NCBI GenBank assembly: GCA_036785705.1
Contig: JAWUZG010000001.1
Coordinates: forward strand, 6,820,001-6,884,000
Direction of reading: 5' to 3'
DNA length: 64,000 nucleotides
From: Acanthornis magna
Lineage: Eukaryota; Chordata; Aves; Passeriformes; Acanthizidae
Positions 25,904-35,493 of this stretch are shown one piece after another (the stretch's first letter is position 1; the number at the start of each line of letters is the position of its first letter). A program made the position numbers and the translations under genes. The notes under the pieces are model-generated. The model worked only from the letters and a program-made list of their open reading frames with translations. It did not search any database and was not told where the DNA came from.

Positions 25904-26582
25904 ACCATACACGAAGTTTTAGAGGCCCGGCACTTTGTCATAAAGTATCTTTCTTGGTACTCACTGAGAGAATATTTATTGTGCTGGACTCCAAGTTTCA
26001 ATATTAAACCATCCTAAAATTATTGGTTTAACTGCAGTGTCAAAAAAGCCAAACAAACAAAAAAAACCCCTTCCAGTGTGACAATCCATACAGCCCTGCT
26101 CTCATGACTAGAATTAGAATGAATGCCTTCCTCAAATCTGACAATAAGAAGAAAAGCACAAACAGCCACATCAGATAGCGAAAGTCTTGCTATTGGATGT
26201 GGCATGATTACTCAAATATGTACAAAAGCAAGGGTGAGAACAAAACAGTGTTGACTATCTTACTGCTGCATGTAGGTCACAAAGTTTTTGCAATATAAAT
26301 TATATCAAATTCAAATATGTAAAACAATTCATCTCACTTGCAATGGGCTGGATCCTGCATTTCCATCTGGTGCAGACTTCAATACGAGCATTTCTACCCC
26401 TGAAATTAGAAATTGAGATCAGGCCGCCTGCATTCTCTAGTCAGTCCTGCACCAGCAAACAGAATGAGAACAATTCAGCAAGATTACTCCCTCCTTCCCT
26501 ATGTAAAACACAGATATAAAGAAGATATTACATGCCAGGAAGAAAACAGTATTTTGGTATGTGGCATAGATTATCGCAGAAC
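25904..26582. other. Intergenic DNA, nothing recognised
   Basis: Unique-looking AT-rich sequence between the LTR fragment and the next CR1 copy. It has an AAAC-type patch at 26,046 to 26,068 and no supportable coding or RNA feature. Confidence 0.6.
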
Positions 26583-26990
26583 TACAGAACCACAGAATCA
26601 TTTAGGTTGGAAAAGATTTTTAAGATTATCCAGTTGAACTGCTAACCCTGCACTGCCAAGTCCACCACTAAACCATGTCCTAAGTGCCACATCTACACAC
26701 TCTTAAATACCTCCAGGGATGGTGACTCAAGCGCTTCACTGGGCAGTCTGTTCCAGTGCTTGACAACCGTTTCCATGAAGAAATTTTTTCTAATATCCCA
26801 TCTAAACCTTCCCTGGTGCAACTTGAGGCCATTTCCACTTGTCTGACTACTTGTTACCTACAACCTCGTTTCAGGCTGCTGTAGAGAGTGATAAGGTCTC
26901 TCCTGAGCCTCCTTTTCTCCAGGATAAACACCCCCAGCTCCCTCAGCCACTCTTCATCACATTTGTGCTTTAGAGCTTTCTTCAGGGTCA
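26583..26990 (-). mobile_element. CR1 LINE, well-preserved 3' end (minus strand, about 0.4 kb)
   Basis: Begins acagaaccacagaatcatttaggttggaaaagat and keeps the standard order of reverse-strand CR1 landmarks: 'actgccaagtccaccactaaaccatgtcc', 'ctccagggatggtgactcaagc', 'gggcagtctgttccagtgcttgacaacc', 'aacttgaggccatttccacttgtc', 'gataaggtctctcctgagcctccttttctccagg' and 'cctcagccactcttcatc'. It is only modestly diverged, so younger than the other copies here. 5'-truncated, with no coding capacity left. Confidence 0.95.
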
Positions 26991-27651
26991 TGCACACAGA
27001 CCTTGTCACACTTTTTTCTGTGTTTCAGCAAGCACGTTTTGGCTGAACCCAGTAAGACCTGGGGGGTCTGTCTAGCAAAGTATGTGTTACACCAAACACA
27101 AAAGGGGAATGTGTGCAGCACAATGCTGATCAGGGCTGGCAAGAACAAAGCCAGTACAGATTTATGGCCTTTAACGCCCCCCAAAAAGACACTTAAGACA
27201 CTTGATAACTGTGTGCCATCTATTCACACAAATGCTGCAATAACTGTACATGCTATCTTAAACAGTCACTTAAACTTCAAGAAGTTTTCTGACAATGCTG
27301 TTTACTGAAGAATGAGTTTATCTACAAGCATAAAACCAGATCAATAAAACTTTGATTCTGGTGCTAACCTAATAAATTTCTTTTTTTTTAAGTGGTTAAG
27401 AGACAGAGGGCTCTACTCTTTTGTCTTCTATGCTGAATTTGCAATGGTGTAAATAATATATGAAAACATAAATAATATATCCAGAAACTGAAATAAAAGA
27501 GAAAGGCTTGATCATGAATTAATACTTACTACTGATTAAATGAACTGAGAAGAAGCCTTTGATGCAAATTAAATGTTGTAGTTTTGCAACAGGAATTTTT
27601 TTCTGACATAAAGACTACCATGGTCAGTTGAAAGATTCACAGTACTTTCAG

Positions 27652-27755
27652 CAGAATCACAGAACAGAATCACAGAATCTTCTAGGTTGGAAAGGATCTT
27701 TAAGATAAGAGTCCAAGCATAAACCTAACTCAGCCAAGTCCACCAAGTAACTGCA
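27652..27755 (-). mobile_element. Short CR1 3' end fragment (minus strand)
   Basis: Contains a duplicated terminal repeat (cagaatcacagaacagaatcacagaatc), then taggttggaaaggatctttaagataagagtccaa and 'cagccaagtccaccaagtaac'. These are the last roughly 100 bases of CR1 in reverse orientation. It belongs to the same general subfamily as the copy 0.7 kb to the left but is much more truncated. Confidence 0.9.
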
Positions 27756-30700
27756 GAGCAAACTTTCTGTAAGATGCCTCATTATATCAATACCTGTCGC
27801 TCCTCTGCTCCTTCACAGAAAGGTCTCTGTTAGATATGACAGGCAATAAATTTAGAATGAGGTGGAGTAAGAATGAAGAAAGATTTATTTTCGTTGTTTG
27901 TCATTCAAGTGCTTAAAGAAGAAGACTTGTCAGCTGTAATAGATATTTAGGAATCTCAACACAGATAAATTATAAGAATTTCTGCAGTGCAGAAAGTTCT
28001 GTGAAGTGCAAGCCATGTATTTAAAACAGTGACTATGTAAGGAAATAGTTTAATCAGCAAATGTAAAGAAATTGATTGTTTAGGAGATTTTAATGGCTTT
28101 TTAAAACTTCATGATGAAACTACATTTGTGCTTCTTTTTCCTCCATTTTGGGCAGGTGAAGACATACAAAGAAAATTAACTCTGCTAGTTTTATGTTTTA
28201 AGACAAATACATTTTCTTGTTGAAGGTAACGGGAACTCATTTGAGCCCTATTACTCATATCCATACACAGCTGTAGGATGAGGTCACCATTTCAAAACAT
28301 TCTCCATCTTTATTAAATACCTGGCAAATTAATGATTTTTTAGGCCATAATTAATTAGGTGAAGAAGAAGATTGGGCAATTAGTAAATAAGAAATTGCTC
28401 ATGGAATAAGTCCTGCTTTCTTTTCTTTTCTTCCCCATGCTTCAGGCTGGCATTGGATTACTGAGTTTCAGATTGAAAAAAAGGCAAAACTTCAAAACCT
28501 GATTTCCAGCTTCCCTTAGTTTTACAGGAAAACTGTTATTTGATTCCCCCTTTTCTCAAAACTGGGCTCCAGTTCAAGTTCACTTGTAAAGCCCAGAAAG
28601 CTTGCAGGCTAATCTTGAGTTGTATATCACAGATCTTCCCAGAATGTCACACAGGTAGCCCCTGTCAATCTCCACTTCCAGCCCTGGCTGCTCCTCCACA
28701 CCATCTTGTCTGGAGCTAACCTGTGTATTTCTCCTCCATGCTGGAGCCACATATAGACAACCTCTCTCTTTCAACCCTGAGTTTCAGTGAGCTCCACAGG
28801 CATTCACTTACAGCATTCACTGAGGGTTACCTTGCAGAGGTTGTTGTAAATAGCACAGTAGATTGGAAGCTTTCAACATTTCTCTATTAAATCATAGCAG
28901 TCTTTCCTCTAGAATCTTTTTTCACTTTTCAGCTATTGTTCAGTGTATTAGTACTGATGTCACAACCCAGACCTTACGGTATGAGGTGGGTGTCAACCCA
29001 CCCACGCATTGCACTGTTCCACTGCTAGCCATGTGCTACTGTTGGAACTATTGGCAGCCATAATCACTGCCCTAAGAAGCTCTACAGGCATCAGAAGTGT
29101 AGGCTTACAGAAAATTATAGTAATGATGAAAGAAACATGCCTGTGTAACCCTATACTTATCTATTTATTATTTCATATTATCAGTCTCTGATCTTCTGGT
29201 CTGCTTTACCTTATATTGAAACAGTACACGTGAGTAAAAGTGGTCTTGCTTATTCTCACCTACTGAAACCATTTCCTCGGTGTGTTTGCAGAGTTATTGC
29301 ACCCTTCCTTTCCCAGACCGACATGTCAATACTTTTCTGCTTGCCCACTCCAGTGGACTCTCCTCTTTCCCAGCTAAGTGTCCACGGCTTGCTCTACAGG
29401 CCCCTGGGGGCAGCACAGCTGGGAATTGAACATGAACACCTTCCTGCTGACATGAAAAGGCCATATGCTCGAACCTTCAAGTAGGGAAGCAGCCAGGTGG
29501 GACACTCCCTTTTATTCTGGAGGGGTGCTGCCACAGTGTTCATCCATTACTGTGCTGCCCACTGCAAAACTGGAGGGGTTTGGGGCACAGCTAACTGAAG
29601 AACACAACTAACTGGTTCCTGATAACTCAGCAGAGTTTAAGCATGACCTTGAGCCAAACTTCAGAGTCCTATCAAGGAGCAGAATCAGTATTTTTGGTCA
29701 ATATTCATGTTCATAACTGAATTGATGTTAACTTGATACTGATGCTATTCAGTGTGAGAGCCCAAGAATGAGGAGATGCCTTAAATTACACTCTAAGAAG
29801 TAAATTTGTCAGGGTCTTGTGCAACTTGAACTAGTTCACATCTCCACGCCCTTTCCTCTGTGCTTTTCACCAAACCTTTAATCCACTCCCCAATATTTTT
29901 CTACCCCGGATCTCCTCACGATACACCCTGCAGCAGGACTTTTGTGCCACAGGGCCCTTAGTCTGCTGTTACTCTTGGCATCCCTGTGGGGAAGAGGAGG
30001 TGCTCAGGTGAGCAGTTACAGGTAAGCACTGCCACTTCATGTGGCAAAACTGTAAGGCCAATGGGGAACCACAAAATCTGGGCTAGAGATACTCTTCAGA
30101 CTGTTTGAGTCTAAAGGCTGCAGAATCATTTTAGAAAATGCTATTTTGGACTTGCATCCAAACCCTGAATCCTACGTACCTATAGGTAGGTGGATAGGTG
30201 AAGACAACTGGGAGTTCTTCCCACCAGCTCCCAAGTGCCAGCTCCAATCCAGAAACAATGTAGATGAGTGACTGCATGCTTTACAGATTGAAACTGAAAT
30301 ATCGTGCTGGCTTTCAGCCCAGGCAATGTGAACACTCAATTCTTCATTTGTGGATCACAGTTTTGATCCCTTTGCCACCTTTAAAATAGAGATGAGCACT
30401 TTCGTGTTTTATAGAAATTGTTGTGAGCTAATACATTCAAGATAATGTGATTCTTAAATACAAAGAATGTGAAAACAAAATGAATGCTGGGTCTACTCTT
30501 TCATTTTCACCTGTTGAACCACACAAATATATTAAAGTAAAAGTATGTAAGCACGTAAAAATAAAAAACAAACAAAACCAACCCACAGATAGAAAAGAAA
30601 ATCAAATTTGTCACTGAACTTTTAACTGCTTTAGCAAACAAGCTGAGAAATATTTCTCTGGATTACTTTCTGCATTTACACCGAGAACCTATAGTTGCCA

Positions 30701-30789
30701 CAGAGACTGGTGTGCGTGAGCATGGGTAAACGAAAAGAGGGGAGAGGGAATGCGTCCTCTGAATTTCCAGAGGGATCTGAAATGAATAT
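27756..30789. other. Distal 5' flank of CACNA2D1, no gene recognised
   Basis: About 3 kb of AT-rich DNA leading up to the CpG island. Somewhat GC-richer sequence occurs at 28,570 to 28,790 and 29,260 to 29,560, but no conserved protein segment or known repeat is identified. Distal promoter elements are possible and cannot be recognised by eye. Confidence 0.55.
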
Positions 30790-31111
30790 CCGGGTTGGCG
30801 ATGCGGCGGGGCGGGGGTGAAGCCCGAGCCCTCCCGGCCGTGCCCCCGGGGCCGCTTCCCAGGGCGCTCAGGGACCCCGCGGGCCCGGGACGCTGCCGAG
30901 GGCGGGGGCGGCGGCGCGGGGGCCGGGCGGGCTGCGCGGGGCTGAGCAGCGCTGCTCCAGCCGGCCGCGGGGAGAGCGGCATTTATAGATACACCCATAA
31001 AATATCTATTTAAATCGCAGCCCAGACTGGTGGCACACGGGCTGCGCGCGGCTGCTGCTGCTGCCGAGAAGGGAGGAGGGGGCTGGAATTAAAATAAGGC
31101 ACGAAGCGGTT

Positions 31112-31121
31112 TTAAAAATAG
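31112..31121 (+). promoter_or_regulatory. MEF2-type site in an AT-rich island of the promoter
   Basis: The ten bases ttaaaaatag match the MEF2 consensus YTAWWWWTAR exactly. They stand in an isolated AT-rich pocket (31,088 to 31,121) surrounded by GC-rich promoter DNA. A second AT-rich pocket lies at 30,981 to 31,015 (atttatagat / ataaaatatctatttaaat), containing near-matches and TATA-like strings. Because alpha2delta-1 is abundant in skeletal and cardiac muscle and in neurons, a MEF2 input is plausible. No binding evidence can come from sequence alone. Confidence 0.35.
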
Positions 31122-31135
31122 CGTTCGGGCTGCGC

Positions 31136-31166
31136 GGGGCGGCGCGGGGCGGGGCGGGGCGGCGGC
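31136..31166 (+). promoter_or_regulatory. GC-box cluster with G-quadruplex motif
   Basis: Four runs of four G occur within about 25 bases, the last three separated by single C residues (GGGGCGGGGCGGGG core). This fits both overlapping Sp1/KLF GC boxes and a canonical intramolecular G-quadruplex motif on the + strand. It lies about 650 bp upstream of the coding ATG, inside the CpG island, and probably belongs to the core or proximal promoter. Function is inferred from composition only. Confidence 0.6.
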
Positions 31167-31213
31167 AGCGCGGCCCCGGGGCGGCCCGGCCGCGGAGTTC
31201 CTGGGCGCCTTGT

Positions 31214-31411
31214 ATGGAGCGCGGCCGCCGCAGGGCCCGGCGCCCGCCCCCGCTGCTCGCCGCGACTTTCCCCGCTGCCGGCAGGCAAGGCAGGAGCCGG
31301 CAGCGATCTGCCCGTCTCCAACCCTCTCCCCAGCTTCCCTCCTCTTCTTTCAGGAGCCGCCACCCCGCCTGCCTCTCTCCTCATCTTTCTGCTCTGGAAC
31401 CAGTGGAATAA
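31214..31411 (+). other. Upstream open reading frame 1 in the CACNA2D1 leader (65 codons)
   Basis: An ATG at 31,214 opens a 65-codon frame that ends at TAA 31,409 to 31,411, about 390 bases before the main ATG. The predicted peptide is rich in Arg, Pro and Ser, as expected from translated GC-rich leader, and resembles no protein I know. The Kozak context is weak at -3 (T), with G at +4. If transcription starts upstream of this point, scanning ribosomes would meet this ATG first. Whether the leader begins this far upstream is unknown, so this is a candidate regulatory uORF and not a protein gene. Confidence 0.35.
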
Positions 31412-31470
31412 ATCAGGGAAGGACGCGCGCACCCACACGCAGAGTAGGATCTGTTACAAAAGTAGCGCTG

Positions 31471-31512
31471 ATGGCGGCGGATCAGATGAAGCTGGAGCTG
31501 CTGCTGGAGTAG
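31471..31512 (+). other. Upstream open reading frame 2 in the CACNA2D1 leader (13 codons)
   Basis: The ATG at 31,471 starts a 13-codon frame (MAADQMKLELLLE, stop TAG 31,510 to 31,512), with a second in-frame ATG at 31,486. It lies about 290 bases before the main start, leaving ample room for re-initiation. G at +4 but C at -3 makes the context moderate. Because it lies close to the coding ATG it is likely to be in the mature leader unless that leader is spliced or starts very close to exon 1. A regulatory role is an inference. Confidence 0.45.
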
Positions 31513-31524
31513 CAGAGAGTGGAG

Positions 31525-31618
31525 TATCTCTCGCTCGCTCTCTTTTCTCTGTTTCGCCTCTTCCCCCACTCCACCCACAGATCTCCATCGTTTCTCCTCC
31601 TCCTCCTCCCCACCCTCG
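31525..31618 (+). promoter_or_regulatory. CT-rich leader segment with acceptor-like site
   Basis: About 90 bases of the presumed 5' UTR are almost pure pyrimidine on the + strand (ctcgctcgctctc, then repeated tcctcc). In the middle, a long polypyrimidine tract is followed by cccacag at 31,574 to 31,580, which reads as a good 3' splice-site consensus. It may simply be CT-rich promoter DNA, common near initiator regions. Alternatively it could be used as an acceptor for an upstream non-coding exon. The sequence does not decide this. Confidence 0.35.
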
Positions 31619-31800
31619 GCCGCGCTCCCGCTTCTCCGCGCATCTCTGGGCTGCGCCTCCTGCGAGGGGGCGGGTGGGGGGAGCGGAGGAGGCTTTAAAG
31701 AACCACGGCCCCCCCGCACCGCCACACACACGATAATTGAATTTATTATTATTGCCGTCTCGCCGACTTGGGGAAGGGGCATCGATCTTCGATCAGGAAG

Positions 31801-31895
31801 ATGGCTGCTGGCTGGCTGCTGGTCTTTAGCCTGACACTTTTCCAGTCCCTAGTGATGAACCACTCCTCGGAGGGACCCTTCCCCTCGGCCACCAC
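31801..31895 (+). CDS. CACNA2D1: CACNA2D1 first coding exon (calcium channel alpha2delta-1, signal peptide)
   Basis: The exon encodes 31 full codons plus two bases of codon 32. The peptide begins MAAGWLLVFSLTLFQ and continues through SSEGPFPSAT. From memory, human alpha2delta-1 begins MAAGCLLALTLTLFQ and continues SSEEPFPSAVT, so the two align without a gap over the whole exon. The start ATG has A at -3 and G at +4, a strong Kozak context. A consensus donor (cac|gtaagt) follows, giving a phase 2 intron. Residues 5 to 18 form the hydrophobic core of a signal peptide, with cleavage expected near residue 24 as in human. The full protein (known for the family, not visible here) is an extracellular, membrane-anchored subunit with VWA and Cache domains. 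It raises surface expression of Cav1/Cav2 channels and binds gabapentinoids. Only this exon lies in the window. Oddity: residues 19 to 21 differ from human, creating an N-H-S sequon inside the likely signal peptide. Confidence 0.93.
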
Positions 31896-31907
31896 GTAAG
31901 TCCCGGC

Positions 31908-31950
31908 GGGGTCCGGGGATCCGGGGCGGGGGCACGGCCGGGGCGGGGGC
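31908..31950 (+). promoter_or_regulatory. G-rich tract directly after the exon 1 splice donor
   Basis: Starting 12 bases into intron 1 there are at least six runs of four or five G within about 43 bases on the sense strand, separated by two to six bases. This satisfies the general G-quadruplex pattern and also contains repeated GGGG intronic splicing-enhancer-like motifs near a donor site. It would be present in the pre-mRNA. A role in splicing of exon 1 or promoter-proximal pausing is an inference. Confidence 0.55.
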
Positions 31951-34900
31951 GCTCCTCGGCGCCAGGGACAGCGACAATACAAAGGGAAATCAAGTTAGTC
32001 CGGGCGGAAAGTGGCGGTGGGGAAAAATTGTAGGTTTTCGGCAGCTTTTGCTTAGAAAAGAGTCAGGGTAGCAGAAGGTCCCGCCGGGGCGGTCGCCGGG
32101 AGGGGGAAGCTCCGGTGACGGCCGGCGGCGGGACTTTTGAGGTAAAGGCTTCGCCTGGGAATCCCGCTCCGGAGCGGCTCCCAAATATACCCCGTCAGGT
32201 CATCCTTGCCGAGAAGAAAGTTTCGAGTTACACAGAGTCCGCCCCTTCCTCCCACAGAGGTTGTTCCAGCCTGGATGGAGTTTCGACACTGTTTACAAAA
32301 AAACCTGAAAACTTTCGCAATTTCATTAAAATCCACGCGGAAGGCGGATTTCGTTGCGTTTCCGCGGCCGGCATGGGCAGCGGGCAGGCGGGCACGGCGG
32401 CGAGTTGCGAGCCCCGGCTCGCTCCTGCCTGGCCGGGCTCCAGCGCACCCGCGGGGCTCGGCGCTGCCGTGGGTCCGCGGGTGCGCACGCGTGGGTCCCG
32501 CCGGAGGGGCTTTGGCACGCTTAAAGCCACACAGCTAAGGAGCAGCTTTCTTCAGCCTTGGCCTTGCAGATCGGTACTTCTCAGAAATACCTTCGCGAGA
32601 GCTGAACGATGCTCGCGGTGCACGCAGCTCGGTGCCTTGCCTGGCCCTGAGATAGAAATCTTTAAAGCACTGCGGAATTATTAGCATGAAAGTGTTGCCC
32701 AGAGCAGTGCAAAGATCAAATAATAATGAAGCAATAAAAGAAAGGCGAAAGGAAGCCAATACATCATATTGAAGATTCGCCTACAGATAGGAAAAAGAAA
32801 ATCCACGACAAAGCACTATGTGACCGTGGTTTCTTCCCTTTTCTTCTCTCTCACCTCATTATTTTTATATTCTTTTTGTTTGGTTGGTTTTTTGAAGCAC
32901 TTACCTTAGTCCCCGAATCTGGGTTAAAGCTACCAGGAGGTAACTTTTAAGGGAATGACTCACTTCAATGCATTTTACATAAGAAAAACAGTGCTAATGG
33001 TAGTCTTTCCTTATTGTTTAACACTGGGTAGAATTTATTGGTGTCGTTCATCCTGGGCAGAAGGATGAGTTTGCAGTAATTACCAGCAATGCATTTTCAC
33101 CAATTAGTACTGCTGGTAGGTTGTTATAATTGGATTCATTTCTCAGTATCGGTTCCATTATGAAAGACTCAAAGGGATGCTCACACTGTTAAATGAAAGG
33201 AATACAAAGATAAGTGTAGAATAGCCACTTAATACCTTCTAAGTTGAATAAATACAGCCTTTGATTGTAGGGAAAATTGCCTTTTAAAATATTCTCGTGC
33301 TGCATTTTATAAAGATGTGCCATGTAGAAGCAAACATAGCAAAATACAAATCCAGGACTTTTTAATTCATTGTTTTCTTGTATTTGAGCTCCTGTATTTA
33401 TTTTTTTTTTGAGCTCTGGTATTTACTCTTTCTCACTGAGCTGATAAGGTTATCATACACAACTAATTACAATTCATCTTCTACGTGGATTTTTCTGAAT
33501 TTAAAAGAGAAAGAAAAATGGAACCCAGTGAAATTAAAAGAACACTTAAATGAAATTAAAAAAGAATATGAATAATTTCAAATAGAGGTCTAGATTGCTT
33601 TTTAACATAAAAATATGTGATATTCTTTTAAAACTGGTTTTGTCTCCCCATCTATTTTGCTAATTTTCTTCAGAACTTACCTTTATTGACAGTCATGATA
33701 ATAGAAACTGACAACAGGGAAACTCATAACTTTAACTATACCTATGATAAAGTAATTCAAAATATTATGCTAGTCATCAACATTTCCATGTTCTACACAA
33801 TCTACTTGCTGTTGGCTTTTTTTCTCATTGTTATTCCATTAAAATATCACAGCAATAATGTATAGCGGCTGTCCATCCTTCATAGCACTGTTTCCCCTTT
33901 GAAATGCAATCAAAGTGCAAGCAAGGCTTAGTTTCTTTAGAAGGCAGCACACAACAGGTTGATGCAGGGAGAGCTGCTTAGCAAAAAGTAATGATGTAAC
34001 AGGTGAAGGAGAAAACAATTTCTCTACTCTTTTTTAAGACTTGACAGCAGTGTTTCATTTCCTACTAAAAATTACAGATGGGGAAGAACAAAGAGAAGTG
34101 ACGCAAATGCTCTTAATGTAAAAGATATTTTATATTAAGAATATTAAAAATAGGAATTAAAAAAAACCACGGGAGAGGTGAATAAAGGAAAGAAAGGTCA
34201 TGAATAATTGAAGAACTGGAGGTTTGCTGATATTATGTACTTAGCTACCTGCTTTCTCCCCATAATTTTCAGTCTCTTTTTTCTCTTAGTTGAAAAGTTG
34301 CTCTGAGAAAGCAGGATTTCCCAGCTGTTGTGTGAAAAATGTGCATATTCAGGGCTATACAGTATATAATTTCTTCAACAACTCATTATTGTACAATCAC
34401 TTTTCCTTCAGTCATCTGTTTCTTCTGCATTAATAAATATTTTAGCATGTGCTTTTGCTAAAACATTCAGAAGTCCCTATCACCAATACAATAATATACA
34501 AGCATGTAGCATTCATAGCAAGAAATGCTGAAGGTTTATGCAACACCTGTTTAACAGAATCTCAGTAATTTGATTAATTTTAATTCTCTGATAAGGCAAA
34601 AAGGCCCTTATATATTTACTCAGAAAAATACAGAGAATTTTAGTGAAGGTTTGTGTTGTATGAAATGATAGCATTAATTTTTCATTGAAAATCTGAGCAG
34701 GTGGTATTGCATTCCTTGCTTCCAGTGTTGAAATATTTCACTGCAAATATTGAAGACTTTTCTTTAATAAACTATTCAAGTGTAGTAGTAATTGTGTCCC
34801 GATCTGTGATATAAGGCTAAGCTGCTGATGGATGCTATTGCATTCCATTTAAATGCATCATGTTAATTGTGTCATGTGTTAGGGTTCTGTCTGCTGGTAC

Positions 34901-35475
34901 AAGGTACCATGTTCTTACTTTTAACACAGCAACTCTGAGTCCTTTAATTACACATGCAACGCAGCAGATATTTTGCACTTAGATGAGAATATTGTATATA
35001 GTACTCCTGGCACTATAACCACACTCCTGCTATCACAGCATGCAAAGCACTTATTTCTTTGTAGCCATATGTATTTATTCATCATTCACATCTGTACAGA
35101 CTTCAGAAAAAACATACTGTTAAGTGTACAAGGTTTGTGTGTTTCCTGATAATGAGAGCACATGACTCTGTTTCTGTTCTTTTCTCTATACTGCATCAGG
35201 ACAGATAGTCTTGAGTTTAAGTATATATTGTAATTCCTAAGTATCCTTTTGGCAGAGCATGTTGATATTGTTACTGATAGTGAGTAATGTACTACATAAA
35301 GATATACTAACTGCTTTCACATAATAAACCTGTTCCTACTAATTAAAAAAAACAAACCAACAAAAAGACACATATTTTAATTTTTATAAACCTACAGATG
35401 AAGCCTTTCAAAATCAATGGGACTGTTTCTGTAATTGCTATATCATTGTTGATACATGTAAATGTTTGGTTCCCA

Positions 35476-35493
35476 CCCCCCCCCCCCCCCCCC
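35476..35493 (+). repeat. C18 homopolymer
   Basis: Eighteen uninterrupted C residues, preceded by ccca. The complementary strand carries G18, which can form G-quadruplex structures. Simple repeat in intron 1. Confidence 0.9.

Larger units (their letters stand above)
30790..32560 (+). promoter_or_regulatory. CACNA2D1: CpG island promoter of CACNA2D1
   Basis: Base composition changes abruptly from AT-rich flanks to very GC-rich DNA with frequent CpG. The block begins near the 'gatgcggcggggcggg' stretch and fades after the 'gtgcgcacgcgtgggtcccg' stretch. It spans the proximal promoter, the 5' UTR, coding exon 1 and about 650 bp of intron 1, as is typical for a neuronally and muscle-expressed vertebrate gene. 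GC boxes of the GGGGCGGGGC type are clustered at 31,146 to 31,160. No convincing TATA box at a fixed distance from a start can be assigned, so initiation is probably dispersed. The transcription start itself cannot be read from sequence. The many long open frames here on both strands (up to 189 codons at 32,115 to 32,684) follow from the low stop-codon density of GC-rich DNA and are not called as genes. Confidence 0.85.

Noticed and set aside
31381..31782. 133-codon minus-strand frame over the leader
   Set aside because: Complement of the CT-rich leader; the peptide is runs of Glu/Gly/Arg. No domain, and it overlaps the promoter and 5' UTR on the other strand.
32115..32684. 189-codon + frame at the 3' side of the CpG island
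   Set aside because: It lies inside intron 1 after a good splice donor, overlaps other long frames on both strands, and its peptide is low-complexity Ala/Gly/Arg-rich. Long frames are expected in GC-rich DNA.
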